Part shown: positions 43,496-53,148 of the stretch, piece after piece | How the letters are laid out: each line of letters opens with the position of its first letter | Position numbering within the stretch: position 1 is the first letter of the stretch | Origin: a virus | DNA length: 64,000 nucleotides | Virus record (IMG/VR): IMGVR_UViG_3300030385_002649 | Location: 248,001-312,000 of that record | Reading direction: 5' to 3' (one strand) | The notes under the pieces: generated by a model | What the model was told of the DNA's origin: nothing | Database searches by the model: none | The model's input: only the letters and a program-made list of their open reading frames with translations | Made by a program: the position numbers and the translations under genes

Positions 43496-44834
43496 TACGT
43501 CCCAGGCTTTTCTTATTTTTGTGCCACTTCTTCAACGCGCAAGAATGGCATAAATATTTACCATGTTTAGCCACCGCCTTGGCGAAATTTTTAGGTTTTA
43601 AACACCTAATGTTTCCACATTGACAAACAGCATCTACAAGATCAACTTTTGCGACATCAACATTGTTTGATCTTTTAATCCAAAAAATGAATTTGTTTTT
43701 TGGAACAGTGTTAACTCGCCGAAAATTATTAAGCTTAGTATATTCCTTTTCGGTAAGTTTCATTTTTGAAGCATGATCCCACATTGTCTTTTTATGATAA
43801 ATGTTTCCTCTGTCATCTTCATAATAATACGAGGGCCTAGTAGACCCATCTTCAATCCAATTTGACGCTTTATAAACCGTACCAGTATGCCCGAAATGTG
43901 GATCTGAAAAAGAAATTAGTAGACATATGTCTGGATCTTTTTTGATGAGCTTTATAGATCTAGATAGCGAAAAGCTAATCAAATTATGTTTCTGATATCT
44001 AGGATCCACAATCAATCGCACTAATTCAAGGACTTGTTTGTTTTGCAGATTGTGCCTCTTGCACACTGTATTATAGCTAGGGTTTGCAAAAATTGTGACA
44101 CCTATCAAAATATCCTTAAGAAAAATGCCATAAGTTTTTCTTGTATTCTTTCTAAACCGTGGGAGGTAATGATATTTAGACATGAACGAAATAGCTTCAT
44201 GCTGTTCAATAGCAGTAACTCTTACGTCCGTAAAATTGAAGTCTATCAATTTTACGTCTTTTTGTGTGATGTCTTTTAAAATCTCTTTAAGCTTATTGAT
44301 GCTTAATGTGTCCCGTTCATTGATATAGACAATTTTCAAATCGGCATGTTTTTTAAGATAATCTGACTTTGCGAGATCATTTCTGATATTGTTAGGAAGA
44401 GAATGCCAATACTCCCCTTGGACTTCTAACAATATATTAAAATTTATAAGATGAAAATCGAATGAGTAAAATCCGATCTCGCATTGTTTTTGATAACTTA
44501 TGTCTAACAATTTTAAGACGTTTTCTACTGCGAGTTCTGGCTTAGTATCGCAAGTTTTCCCTGCGCATGGCGGTCTGGATCCCGCTTTTCTTTCAGCTGC
44601 CAATTTTAAAGCTTGCGCTCTCGCCTTGCTTTTATGAAGATCAGAAGAAAAATACTCGTCTCTTTTTTCTTTTGCTTCTTTAGAACGCAACCCAGTAGTC
44701 ATTTTGTTTATTGATTTGCGGTAAGACGAACTTTTAGAATCCCATGCTTTTTTCATTGCAGACGAATGCCTACACCATCTACAATTTAAATCTGATCCTT
44801 TTAGATGGCCATTAGCGCAAGTTTTGTTAGACAT
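43482..44834 (-). CDS. Vsr-like homing endonuclease fused to a Mom-like domain
   Basis: 450 residues. Order: a Cys-rich start (CANGHLKG..CRWC), basic helices with NUMOD-like spacing, a Vsr/DUF559 nuclease (TKPELAVENVLKLL, FYSFDFHLINFNILLEVQGE, YWHSL), then a Mom-type GNAT domain and a C-terminal zinc ribbon (CQCGNIRC..CHSC). The Mom-like part has YGIFLKDILIGVTIF, LVRLIVDPRY and FSDPHFGHTGTVYKASNW, close to the SYADP..GH.GYIYQATNW pattern of Mom proteins that modify adenine. Base composition is more A+T-rich than in the flanking tail genes, suggesting recent acquisition. Confidence 0.75.
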   Translation of the reverse strand: MSNKTCANGHLKGSDLNCRWCRHSSAMKKAWDSKSSSYRKSINKMTTGLRSKEAKEKRDEYFSSDLHKSKARAQALKLAAERKAGSRPPCAGKTCDTKPELAVENVLKLLDISYQKQCEIGFYSFDFHLINFNILLEVQGEYWHSLPNNIRNDLAKSDYLKKHADLKIVYINERDTLSINKLKEILKDITQKDVKLIDFNFTDVRVTAIEQHEAISFMSKYHYLPRFRKNTRKTYGIFLKDILIGVTIFANPSYNTVCKRHNLQNKQVLELVRLIVDPRYQKHNLISFSLSRSIKLIKKDPDICLLISFSDPHFGHTGTVYKASNWIEDGSTRPSYYYEDDRGNIYHKKTMWDHASKMKLTEKEYTKLNNFRRVNTVPKNKFIFWIKRSNNVDVAKVDLVDAVCQCGNIRCLKPKNFAKAVAKHGKYLCHSCALKKWHKNKKSLGRNEKV

Positions 44835-44850
44835 CAGTATTAAATACTGA

Positions 44851-47721
44851 TCACGATTCTGTCGAGTCGCTGGTTAGTTCCAACTGTCCGTGCGTGAATT
44901 CATTGAATGAAGTGAGTTGATCGCGGATTTCGACTTCTCGAATAATAGCACCAGGCCACAATCTGAAACCAACTTTTCCAACTTCTTGGAGAGCGGCGAC
45001 TGGGAAGTAAGGAGTGCTCACAACGACTGGGACTTCAAGAGAGGCGGAGGCAGAAGGATCAGGGTTCACAAGAAGACCATTCCACCATACCCACATCTGC
45101 CCGTCGCGGTACATGATTTCGAGTTCGTTCCATTTCTCCTCGTCACCATCAACTGGCGCTGGGAGTGATCCACCTTCGTAGACCTTAAAACCGCTTGGCT
45201 CTGATGGCAATTCTTCTGTTCCGAAAACTATAAACCCGTCTTGAGTAAGAACTCGGCTTGTTGAAAACTGTCCAGGGCGGAAGTCGCGGACGAAATCATC
45301 AGAAAAATCGTCTTCAACGTTCAAACGATAAGCTTCATTCATGTCGAGAACACCAGCTCTAACTTGCAGCTGGACCGACTCAGCGTCAGTGTTGTCATTG
45401 ATCGAGAACTCTAATCTTAGAGCTGTAGCGCTGCAGTCTTGTCTTAAAAGCTCGACAACTGTCGTTCTATCTGGGACTGGAGTGCCCAAAGCTTCCTCAA
45501 TTTCAGTAATGTTAACCGCATCTTCGCCAGCAAGATCTGTCGCTCCGGTTCCTTCAATGTCAGGAATGGCATCGATGTCGAATGGGAACTTATCCAAGAA
45601 TCCGACAAGCATTACGCCATCGTCGTCCGAAGCTGGGAAGGCTGTTTTAAATTGCCAACTCCATGTGGTGTTTCTCCAGATACCCGTCAGAGATCTGACA
45701 GTTCCACTAGGAGGAAGGTCATGCCAGTTCACACCCTTAACAACAATATATTCGTTGCCTTGGAAAGGACCTGTTGCGACAGTGCCTCGTCTAACAACCT
45801 TCATATAACGGTCATCATAGCTGTCGATTGGACCTCTAAGAATGACGTCGATTGGTGGGAAACGGCTGTTATCTGGTCGACCAACTAAAGCCTTAACATA
45901 GACGTTTTTGTGATCACCTCTATGCCAGAGCCACACTGGACGTTCTTGATCCGATTGAGGAGGTGTTTCTGAGACTCTTAGCCCTGGGATGTTAGGATCG
46001 ATATCTGCAACGTATTGATTGTTGATCGCTACGCCGGACGGGTCGCCCGTCGAAGAGTTCACGAAAATATCGAAAGTATCTCCAGCCTGTACGAGGCTGG
46101 CTTGGTCGTCAGGATCAAAGAGAGTGATCCGGGAGGCCGTGTTCTCTACTATAGTAAATTCAACGTTCTGCAGATTTCCAGACGTGAAAGTAACCATTCT
46201 GTCAGCTAACTCATTGGTTGCGAACTGACCCGACGCGTTAAGTGCGCCTTGGGCTATAATGACAAAATTCGGAGTTGGGTCGTCTACGACATCGTCAGGC
46301 TCTACAGAATCAACTGTGTCTTGCCTGATAACTTGGCCCTCTTCAGTAGAAGCTGTAACTTCACCGTCGTCAGACAGAAGGAATGGGTCTTCAAAAACCG
46401 TCATCCCCCATTGTGATTTTTCAAAGAGTCTAACGTCAGAGAGGTTCCTGTCGATAGAAGTGATTTCAGTAGGAGCTACACCAGGAAGTTCACCTCTGCA
46501 TTCGATCGTCTCTCCGAAACGAACGCAAGCTGATTTACTCCACAGAGTTCCTGGATTCAGCTTTGGAGGTCTGCTAAAGAATCTCTGTACGAGACGTTGA
46601 CCGTTAACCACGCCGATTTGAAATTCCCAAATTTGAACTAGCGTTCCGACTGGCAAGATGTCACAAGTGGCGTCTCGTACTAGTTCTCTAGGAGCGAACA
46701 AGTCAGTTGGAGAGTTCTCAGGGTTGTTATATTGCCAAACATTGGTGGCCGTGAAACCATCGCCCTTAGGCTGAGCGGTATTGATGGACCAAAAGCGACA
46801 GGTATATTGGTTCGTCGATAAGATCGTTGAGGAGAACCCAGTAACGACAGCCATCTGTCTAGTTAAAGTGTGTCCCTTATAAAGAATTGACCCCAAAAGG
46901 TCTGGATCGCTTTGGACATCTAGGTCGAATCTGATTTGGTTGCCGTCATCGTCGAGACCCATAAACCAGACTGATTGTGGGACGCCCGTCGATCCCGGTG
47001 TGAACGCCCAGCCTACGTTAGTTGTAGAATTGGAGTTTCTGGCCAAGATCAATTCGAACTTAGCCCTGTTTGGGTTGGGGGTGTTGAATCTTTGGAATAG
47101 AAGGGCTGGAAAATTACCCTTCATATTGAGAGTTGGGCCAGGGTTCGATGGGTTTAGGATCGTACTTTCTGGGAATTGGTAGATCTTAAGTTCGCCGTAT
47201 ACGTTTACGTCTGGCATCTTACCAGCGCAGGATGGCGGCCTAACAGCCGCTACATCCGATTCGTCTTGGATCCAGAAGATCTGAGCGCATTCTTCACACC
47301 CACAGTTTAGTGGTAATGGAGAATCTACAGTGAACCGGATTACGTTTCCGATTCTTTCTAGGCTGATGAATTCGGTTCCAGCAGCGAGCATCACGTCGCC
47401 TTGGAGCATTCCTCCATCATCTGGGAAACCTGATCCGCTGAACCCTAGAACTCCGAGGCGAGTTTGAGTGACCGCATCCAGTTTTGCCTTATCCGATGAG
47501 GACATCAACCCTGGAGTATCTGTGGTCGCGTTTGGAATCGGATCTTCAGCGATGTGCGTCTGTCCGTGGAATGACGGGATGATAATCTCCGATTCCTTGC
47601 CGTAAAGTGTACAGGTTTCTGCATCGAATTGGTAGCCTGTTGTCAGGCCATCCGGTCCGGAGATGCGCAAAAATTGCTGGTCCACTAGCTGCGGCTTGTT
47701 TGGGACTTTATATTGTACCAC
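44851..47721 (-). CDS. Large tail or baseplate protein with lectin-like end
   Basis: 956 residues. Begins with VPNKPQLVDQQFLRISG and a STPGLMSSSDKAKLD-like motif common in phage fibre anchors. It contains a four-cysteine cluster (CGCEECAQ, SCAGK) at about 140-165. The C-terminal about 200 residues (RLEFSINDNT; KWNELEIMYRDGQMWVWWNG) resemble concanavalin-like carbohydrate-binding domains. It is probably a receptor-binding or baseplate fibre. First gene of the minus-strand unit facing the adenosine deaminase operon. Confidence 0.65.
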   Translation of the reverse strand: MVQYKVPNKPQLVDQQFLRISGPDGLTTGYQFDAETCTLYGKESEIIIPSFHGQTHIAEDPIPNATTDTPGLMSSSDKAKLDAVTQTRLGVLGFSGSGFPDDGGMLQGDVMLAAGTEFISLERIGNVIRFTVDSPLPLNCGCEECAQIFWIQDESDVAAVRPPSCAGKMPDVNVYGELKIYQFPESTILNPSNPGPTLNMKGNFPALLFQRFNTPNPNRAKFELILARNSNSTTNVGWAFTPGSTGVPQSVWFMGLDDDGNQIRFDLDVQSDPDLLGSILYKGHTLTRQMAVVTGFSSTILSTNQYTCRFWSINTAQPKGDGFTATNVWQYNNPENSPTDLFAPRELVRDATCDILPVGTLVQIWEFQIGVVNGQRLVQRFFSRPPKLNPGTLWSKSACVRFGETIECRGELPGVAPTEITSIDRNLSDVRLFEKSQWGMTVFEDPFLLSDDGEVTASTEEGQVIRQDTVDSVEPDDVVDDPTPNFVIIAQGALNASGQFATNELADRMVTFTSGNLQNVEFTIVENTASRITLFDPDDQASLVQAGDTFDIFVNSSTGDPSGVAINNQYVADIDPNIPGLRVSETPPQSDQERPVWLWHRGDHKNVYVKALVGRPDNSRFPPIDVILRGPIDSYDDRYMKVVRRGTVATGPFQGNEYIVVKGVNWHDLPPSGTVRSLTGIWRNTTWSWQFKTAFPASDDDGVMLVGFLDKFPFDIDAIPDIEGTGATDLAGEDAVNITEIEEALGTPVPDRTTVVELLRQDCSATALRLEFSINDNTDAESVQLQVRAGVLDMNEAYRLNVEDDFSDDFVRDFRPGQFSTSRVLTQDGFIVFGTEELPSEPSGFKVYEGGSLPAPVDGDEEKWNELEIMYRDGQMWVWWNGLLVNPDPSASASLEVPVVVSTPYFPVAALQEVGKVGFRLWPGAIIREVEIRDQLTSFNEFTHGQLELTSDSTES

Positions 47722-47869
47722 GCCTAACTCCTAGGGTCATTATGATTCTATTTATTTTTGCGATAATCTTCGTAAAACCCACGAAATCACATGACTGATA
47801 TTTGGGCCGTTAAAAACTCATTTTCTCAAACGTCAATTTAACATTTCGTATTTTAGATCTGGAGAAGAT
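47722..47869. promoter_or_regulatory. Divergent intergenic region before adenosine deaminase
   Basis: 148 A+T-rich bases between the large tail gene (minus) and adenosine deaminase (plus). AATTTAACAT near 47836 resembles the TATTTAAC motif before the SSB gene. CTGGAGAAG just before the ATG is the ribosome site. No hairpin of note. Confidence 0.35.
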
Positions 47870-48883
47870 ATGACAAGCCTAGAACAAGAAATCAAGTTGA
47901 TCTATAAAACTGAGCTTCATCAGCACGTTGATGGGTCTATCCCGGTTCAAGTAACCTGGGACCTCATGACTAAATATGGCCTAAACCCGGTCGATACTAT
48001 TGAGGAAATGAGAACACATCTTGTAGTTCAGCCTGAAGACGAAGGCGCTGGCTTGTTGGCTTACCTCCGAAAGTTTCATTACCCTTTGTGGGTTACCCAG
48101 TTCTATGATAATCTCCAAGTAGTGGCTTACGAGATCGCTAAAGAGGCTTATCATAAAGGCGTGCGCGTCTTTGAACTTCGCTATTCTCCTACCATTCATA
48201 CGCACGCCGGGTTGACTCCGAGACAAGCTATCACCTCTATCCTTCACGGGCTAAAAGATGCCGAGGACGAATTCCCAGGTCTCGTGAGTGGGTTGGTAGT
48301 AATTGCAATGAGGCATATGGGCCCTCATATCGCCAAGATTTTAGCCAGGCAATCAATTGGAGAAGGCGAAAAGTACCACAGAGGCGCTGGAGTTGTTGGG
48401 TTCGACATCGCAGGAGCCGAAAGAGGAAATCCACCAGGCTTGTTTAGAGAAGCATACGACATCGCAAAAACTGCAGGTCTCGGATGCACAGTCCACGCAG
48501 GAGAAGAGCTTGGGCCACAAGCTACATGGGACGCTATCGATGTTTTAGGGGCGACCAGAATCGGACACGCTTGCTCAGCTGCGCTAGACGAAACACTTCT
48601 TAGAAGGATGGCGGCGGATAAAATCTGCGTCGAAGTGTGCCACACTTCGAACTACCAAACTGGCGCGGTGAAAAAAGAGGAAGCGCATCCGATTAAGAGA
48701 TTCTTAGAATTCGGCGTCCCAATTGCTATCTGTACGGACAACACTACGGTCAGTAATACCGACCAAATCAAGGAAAACCTAATCATCTGCCAGGAACTTG
48801 ACCTAACTATCGACGACCTCAAGAAAATCCATGAAGACGCCAAACAATTCAGCTTTATCGGGAGAGTCCGTGATTCTCTCTAA
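47870..48883 (+). CDS. add: Adenosine deaminase family enzyme
   Basis: 337 residues. The zinc and catalytic blocks are complete and in order: ELHQHVDGS (His17, His19), VHAGEELG (His209 and catalytic Glu), RIGHACSA (His near 234) and CTDNTTVSN (Asp near 290). The reaction expected is hydrolytic deamination of adenosine or deoxyadenosine to inosine. With the phage IMP dehydrogenase this could route purines towards guanine nucleotides. The enzyme could also lower adenosine-type signals; that is speculative. First gene of a plus-strand operon. Confidence 0.88.
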   Translation: MTSLEQEIKLIYKTELHQHVDGSIPVQVTWDLMTKYGLNPVDTIEEMRTHLVVQPEDEGAGLLAYLRKFHYPLWVTQFYDNLQVVAYEIAKEAYHKGVRVFELRYSPTIHTHAGLTPRQAITSILHGLKDAEDEFPGLVSGLVVIAMRHMGPHIAKILARQSIGEGEKYHRGAGVVGFDIAGAERGNPPGLFREAYDIAKTAGLGCTVHAGEELGPQATWDAIDVLGATRIGHACSAALDETLLRRMAADKICVEVCHTSNYQTGAVKKEEAHPIKRFLEFGVPIAICTDNTTVSNTDQIKENLIICQELDLTIDDLKKIHEDAKQFSFIGRVRDSL

Positions 48884-49052
48884 AGTAACAATGGGATACG
48901 AAGACGGCACTATCAAGGAACTGAGCGGAGAAGCGGCCCAGGAATGGTTAAAAACAATAAACAACGTTCTGATCCTCCACCAAGTTAGAGGAGGGATGCA
49001 ACTTGATATGCCAGAGTGGGTAGATGTCGTAAAACCGCAGGAAGCTGAATGA
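48870..49052 (+). CDS. Small hypothetical protein
   Basis: 60 residues from the GTG at 48870, chosen because GGGAGAG stands four bases upstream; the ATG at 48891 is an alternative. Acidic helical protein with the end PEWVDVVKPQEAE. It overlaps the adenosine deaminase gene by 14 bases. Confidence 0.45.
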   Translation: MILSKVTMGYEDGTIKELSGEAAQEWLKTINNVLILHQVRGGMQLDMPEWVDVVKPQEAE

Positions 49053-49079
49053 GCGAAGAAAAAGAAAAGGGCCCGGAAG

Positions 49080-49343
49080 TTGTGTCCTTATTTCAGAGTT
49101 GTCCATGATCGCTGTCGGGCTTTTAGCGTGTCTTCCGTGAAGCCATTGGATCCTAAAAAATTCGCAAAGTTCTCGTTTCCTCTCGTCCGTAAGCCATATA
49201 AAAAATTGATGGCGGAAGATCTCGTCGGCACTCCAGATGATCGCGCTGATTTATTCGATGGCGTTGCTAGACATTTAACCGAGGTCGTGGAGGCCCTAAA
49301 GAATTGCAAATGTCCGAAATGCGTGTCAACCGATGTTATCTAG
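49080..49343 (+). CDS. Hypothetical protein, uncertain start
   Basis: Open frame of 87 codons from a TTG at 49080; the first ATG is far inside. The C-terminal end CKCPKCVSTDV looks like half of a zinc site. An ATG with good context at 49049 opens a different frame that stops after 19 codons, so translation might begin there and shift +1 in an A-rich stretch, or start at TTG/GTG. The sequence does not settle this. Confidence 0.4.
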   Translation: MCPYFRVVHDRCRAFSVSSVKPLDPKKFAKFSFPLVRKPYKKLMAEDLVGTPDDRADLFDGVARHLTEVVEALKNCKCPKCVSTDVI

Positions 49344-49620
49344 GCTCATTATTTGTCATCTTATTGATCATGGCGGATTAATTCCTAGCAAGTTCGGATA
49401 TACCGGCGGTACTATCACCATGTCTTTAGGGCCACAGACCTATAACACGACAAAGTTTAAAGAATTCTCAATTTTTTCGTATGGCAAGGCCAGGCTTTGT
49501 ATTGACGCAAGAGACAAGCAAGTGACGCTTTTGAGATCTGGAAAAGTCATAACAACGATCAGCATTTTCAATGAAGATTCTATAGAAGAAATTGTTAAAA
49601 GATTCAAAGAGTTAATATGA
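49333..49620 (+). CDS. Hypothetical protein
   Basis: 95 residues. Beta-rich (YTGGTITMSLGPQTYNTTKF, RLCIDARDKQVTLLRSGK) with a helical end. No motif recognised. Overlaps both neighbours by a few bases. Confidence 0.5.
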   Translation: MLSRLIICHLIDHGGLIPSKFGYTGGTITMSLGPQTYNTTKFKEFSIFSYGKARLCIDARDKQVTLLRSGKVITTISIFNEDSIEEIVKRFKELI

Positions 49621-49817
49621 GTGCTAAATTCACATGCCAGTACTGTGATGCTGAAAACATTTCGACATTTCCAATTTGTAAGAAATGCAAAAAACAACAG
49701 AGAGGATTGCCGATTCGAATTCCAAAGGGGTCCACGAAAGAAGAAATAGACCTATACATGAAAGAATACATGAAATTGTCTAATAATGTATCTAAAAAAG
49801 GTCAAAATGACAAATAA
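49617..49817 (+). CDS. Small zinc-ribbon protein
   Basis: 66 residues. CQYCDAEN and CKKCKKQ make a four-cysteine ribbon at the N-terminus, followed by a Lys-rich helix. Function unknown; TAATG-type overlap with the upstream gene. Confidence 0.55.
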   Translation: MSAKFTCQYCDAENISTFPICKKCKKQQRGLPIRIPKGSTKEEIDLYMKEYMKLSNNVSKKGQNDK

Positions 49818-50259
49818 CCACTTCATAAAAGAATTCCGAAAGGCAATAATAGTGAAAACACAAGCAGATAAGGCTCTAGTCCCACAAATCGCTAAAGAAG
49901 ATGGAAGTCTTCGAATGACCGCAAGGGCGTCGAATGTCGCCACATGGTTCATTTACCACTTTCCAGAGCACGCTGGGGAACTAATCAACGTTAAGCTAAT
50001 CCGTAAAGAGATTGTAGAAAATTTGAAGACTCTGGTATTAGACCAAGCTGGCGATTTAAAAGCTCACGGACATGCTTGGGGCAAGGGAAAACAAGGTCTT
50101 GGCCTAGATAGCGAAACGGTCAGCGGCGAGCGTTATGTCGTCATGTCACTGATCAATATGACCCGGTGTTCCAGATATCTTCTAGGTAAAGGTCGTAAAG
50201 TTGGTGCGCTGACGAAGATTCAAAGCTCCGAAGTGATTGACATCATCGTTGCTGATTAA
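49807..50259 (+). CDS. Hypothetical protein
   Basis: 150 residues from the ATG at 49807, with AAAAGG before it. Mixed helices with a basic central part (AHGHAWGKGKQGLG). No family recognised. Last plus-strand gene of the deaminase operon; its TAA shares the TTAA palindrome with the convergent tail gene. Confidence 0.5.
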   Translation: MTNNHFIKEFRKAIIVKTQADKALVPQIAKEDGSLRMTARASNVATWFIYHFPEHAGELINVKLIRKEIVENLKTLVLDQAGDLKAHGHAWGKGKQGLGLDSETVSGERYVVMSLINMTRCSRYLLGKGRKVGALTKIQSSEVIDIIVAD

Positions 50260-51656
50260 CGGACGATTTTCCAAACTGGCCTAGGGCTAGTATTAATTTT
50301 CTTAAACAGCCGGTTCATCCGGCTGTTGTAGTAGAAATCGCCTCTAAACGTTCTTGGGTCAGGCTCGGTAGTTCTAAATTCAACGAACTGTGCCCCGCCT
50401 AGCTCAAGGTATTGGTGTGGCAAACCACCACCTGATGGGAAACCGTCATGGCGACTAACGATACCAGAAGGTTGGTTTGCGCCTTCTGACAACACAGTCA
50501 CATATTCGATAGATTTCTCAGCACCGTCCTCTTGATGAGTTATCTTTAGGGTGTATTCTTGCGTGGCTGTTGTAGCCAGTATCGGAACGCGAACCTGTAT
50601 CCACACTCCAATGGCATCTGACGGAGCTAGTCTAGTAACAGTCTTTGGTAGACTATCGAATTCGCCAATCGGGATGGCCGCAGGCCGAACCAACCTGTTC
50701 GCAGAAACCGTATCATCATTTAATGTTGGAGCCAATGCGAAACTTGCCACATTTTGTTGATCAACGAACTCTTCAACCGTAAAATCTGTAAGCTCGTCAC
50801 CACAATTTATAACGAAGAACTTGTCGTAGAAGACTTTCTCTTTGAACGGGTTTGGTGTAGATCTAGGTAGCAAGGCTTTCAAGCTGGTGATTTCCTGATT
50901 GCAATTTGTGACTCCCTCGGAGTCGAAGCCAGATAAATCGGGTTTCATGACGCCGATTGTTTCAGAGTCGCTGTTGATCACCACAGCGCCAATTAGAGGT
51001 GAACCGCCAATTTTTTGGATTTTGAAAATATCTGAATACAACAATAGAGTGTCGATGAGATCCATTCCTGCTAAGCGTACTGTTTCGGAGATAAGTTGTC
51101 CTTCTTTGTTTATCCCTTCTATGAAGTATGTCTGAGTTATGTCGTTATTTCCTCTGCTAGCAAATGAGAGCTTGCTCTCAGACGTGAGTCTTCTAGTGAT
51201 GACAGCCGAATTTGGGTCGATTGCCCCTCCTTGAAAATTGGAAATGTCATCATTTTGCACACTAAGAGCGTTTAATAATACAAGTCCTGTGGTAGGCGGT
51301 AGGATTGGTTCGCTAAAAGAACCGCTCAAAATGCTTAAGACGTTTCCGGCAGTCACCGGGATAGCCTTGAAGCTTTCTGACGTGTTGGTAAAACTGAAGG
51401 AATTGCTGTCCGCTAGAGTCCTAGTGAGGTTAGATTGCGCGCTGGAGTCGAGGTCGAATGCGGTTTGTAAGAGAAACGGGATCGATGTTGAAAATGTTGC
51501 ACTAGGAGAATGTTGCCTAATTCTTACTGCGAAATTGGAGTATATCGCACTTTGGGAGTACATTCTAGCGATTGATACAGCATCGCTGAAAATCCCACTA
51601 GGCGACGATTCCCTAGCGAGCATTGGCGCAGCGTTAAATATCGCACTTCCCGACAT
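50256..51656 (-). CDS. Tail or virion structural protein
   Basis: 466 residues. Ser/Ala/Phe-rich repeated segments at the N-terminus (SGIFSDAVSIARMYSQSAIYS), then beta-rich sequence. No enzymatic motif. The C-terminal RTFRGDFYYNSRMNRLFKK is a typical small closing domain of a phage tail protein. Directly downstream of the gene at 51658 in one unit. Confidence 0.55.
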   Translation of the reverse strand: MSGSAIFNAAPMLARESSPSGIFSDAVSIARMYSQSAIYSNFAVRIRQHSPSATFSTSIPFLLQTAFDLDSSAQSNLTRTLADSNSFSFTNTSESFKAIPVTAGNVLSILSGSFSEPILPPTTGLVLLNALSVQNDDISNFQGGAIDPNSAVITRRLTSESKLSFASRGNNDITQTYFIEGINKEGQLISETVRLAGMDLIDTLLLYSDIFKIQKIGGSPLIGAVVINSDSETIGVMKPDLSGFDSEGVTNCNQEITSLKALLPRSTPNPFKEKVFYDKFFVINCGDELTDFTVEEFVDQQNVASFALAPTLNDDTVSANRLVRPAAIPIGEFDSLPKTVTRLAPSDAIGVWIQVRVPILATTATQEYTLKITHQEDGAEKSIEYVTVLSEGANQPSGIVSRHDGFPSGGGLPHQYLELGGAQFVEFRTTEPDPRTFRGDFYYNSRMNRLFKKINTSPRPVWKIVR

Positions 51657-51657
51657 T

Positions 51658-53142
51658 TTACCTAATATCTAATATGATGTGGACAGCGTCTCCACTTACG
51701 ACTAGGTCAGTTTCAATATCCCAAACTAAAGTGAATAATGTTGACCCATCATCTCCAGTGACCCCAGTGATTGAATTTCCTCCGCTTATCGCACCGCCCC
51801 CAGTTTGAGACGCAATCGTCATTTGGGTGGTTGGAGTCTCTTGGTCAAGGGAATAATAACCACGGACGGTCTGCGAAGTTACTGTGCCATATATACGGTA
51901 GCTCACTTCATAACCGCCCTCCACAGCTTGCCCAAATTCTATTGCACATTGGTTGCCAGAAGCTTTGTTTATGCGAAGCCCGCCGCCAAACTTGGTTTGC
52001 GGGATAGAGTAAGCAGTAGAAGGTCCTGCAACAGGAGAAACAAGCTCTGTAGTATCGTCAACATAAGTATAAACCGAGTAACCCGTACCTGGGGCGGGCC
52101 CGATAGCAAGGAAAATATAAGCCTCTGGCGTTCCTGGTGTAGTGTCGTTGACAACTACGCAATACCATCTGTCTGAAGCGTCGTTCACTGTCGTACGCGT
52201 GCCAGGTCTATAGGCGGTTGGGATCAGAGGATCGGTGATGTTGGTTACCGTAAACGAGCTGCCACTTGGGGCTAACCGAAACGCTGATGAGCCATAATCA
52301 GTCGATACCGCTCCTAATTCGCCGATTCCGTTGACGAGTGCGATCAAGTTGTTATTGCCTGGGTCTTGGAACAAGCAAACCATCCCGTGTGCGACTTGAG
52401 TGGTGTTGTTCCAAGCCAGACCAGTAGTGATTTGTGTATTAAGGACGAACCCAGATCCTGTGAACTCGTAAAGCGCCCAATCTACGGCCCCAACAAAATC
52501 ATCGTCAGTACAGAGCATCATCAGCCGGTCGTCATGTGCTACTAAATCCATGGGACCACCGTCCGACGTGGTCGCGATGCTAGCCACGTTCAAACTGACG
52601 ATAGAAAGCGCTGTGGGGTCAACTTCAAAACAGAGGTGCCCGTTCGTCATATAACCTTGATAAAGTTTGTTGTTAAACATTACGCCTGGATTTTGGCCAA
52701 AAGATGACGCGCCAACGTTGATTTGGTCCACTGTTTCGGACCAGACGGTCCCGTCATCTGTGTAAATGATACGCGAACTACCGACAACTCGCGCTGCCAA
52801 GAACATTCGCTGTACGGTGCCAGTATTTACAACGTACAACCCGGTGATGCTATTGGCACCGGTCCCGTAGGAATGTATGATAGACCACAGCCCAGTGCCT
52901 CGATTATACTTATGAATCTCTAAACCCGTAGTTACGAGACTGACCGCCATATAAAGCTCGCCGCGATATTCGCAGACTCGGTTACAGATACCCCCCTCGG
53001 TAGTAGCGGGCGTCCCCTCATTAGCGTTATTGCCGACAGCAGCGCCAATCGCGTTGAGCGTGGTACCACCCACCAATTCGTAGACTTGTGCTTGCGCACC
53101 GGTCTTAAAAACGTCTGCAACCAATAGTTCTGGAATCGCCAT
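51658..53142 (-). CDS. Tail protein with beta-propeller-like repeats
   Basis: 494 residues. Repeated blocks of strand-turn-strand ending in aromatic-rich strands (GGICNRVCEYRGELYMAV; TGLEIHKYNRGTGLWSII; SRIIYTDDGTVWSETV; GGPMDLVAHDDRLMML) suggest a WD- or Kelch-like propeller. The C-terminal region (SITGVTGDDGSTLFTLVWDI) looks like a separate beta domain. A receptor or glycan-binding role is possible. Confidence 0.55.
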   Translation of the reverse strand: MAIPELLVADVFKTGAQAQVYELVGGTTLNAIGAAVGNNANEGTPATTEGGICNRVCEYRGELYMAVSLVTTGLEIHKYNRGTGLWSIIHSYGTGANSITGLYVVNTGTVQRMFLAARVVGSSRIIYTDDGTVWSETVDQINVGASSFGQNPGVMFNNKLYQGYMTNGHLCFEVDPTALSIVSLNVASIATTSDGGPMDLVAHDDRLMMLCTDDDFVGAVDWALYEFTGSGFVLNTQITTGLAWNNTTQVAHGMVCLFQDPGNNNLIALVNGIGELGAVSTDYGSSAFRLAPSGSSFTVTNITDPLIPTAYRPGTRTTVNDASDRWYCVVVNDTTPGTPEAYIFLAIGPAPGTGYSVYTYVDDTTELVSPVAGPSTAYSIPQTKFGGGLRINKASGNQCAIEFGQAVEGGYEVSYRIYGTVTSQTVRGYYSLDQETPTTQMTIASQTGGGAISGGNSITGVTGDDGSTLFTLVWDIETDLVVSGDAVHIILDIR

Positions 53143-53148
53143 GTGTTA

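Noticed and set aside
49807-50259. Assignment to a named family
   Set aside because: Only general helical sequence and a Gly/Lys/His-rich loop are visible; no motif was specific enough.
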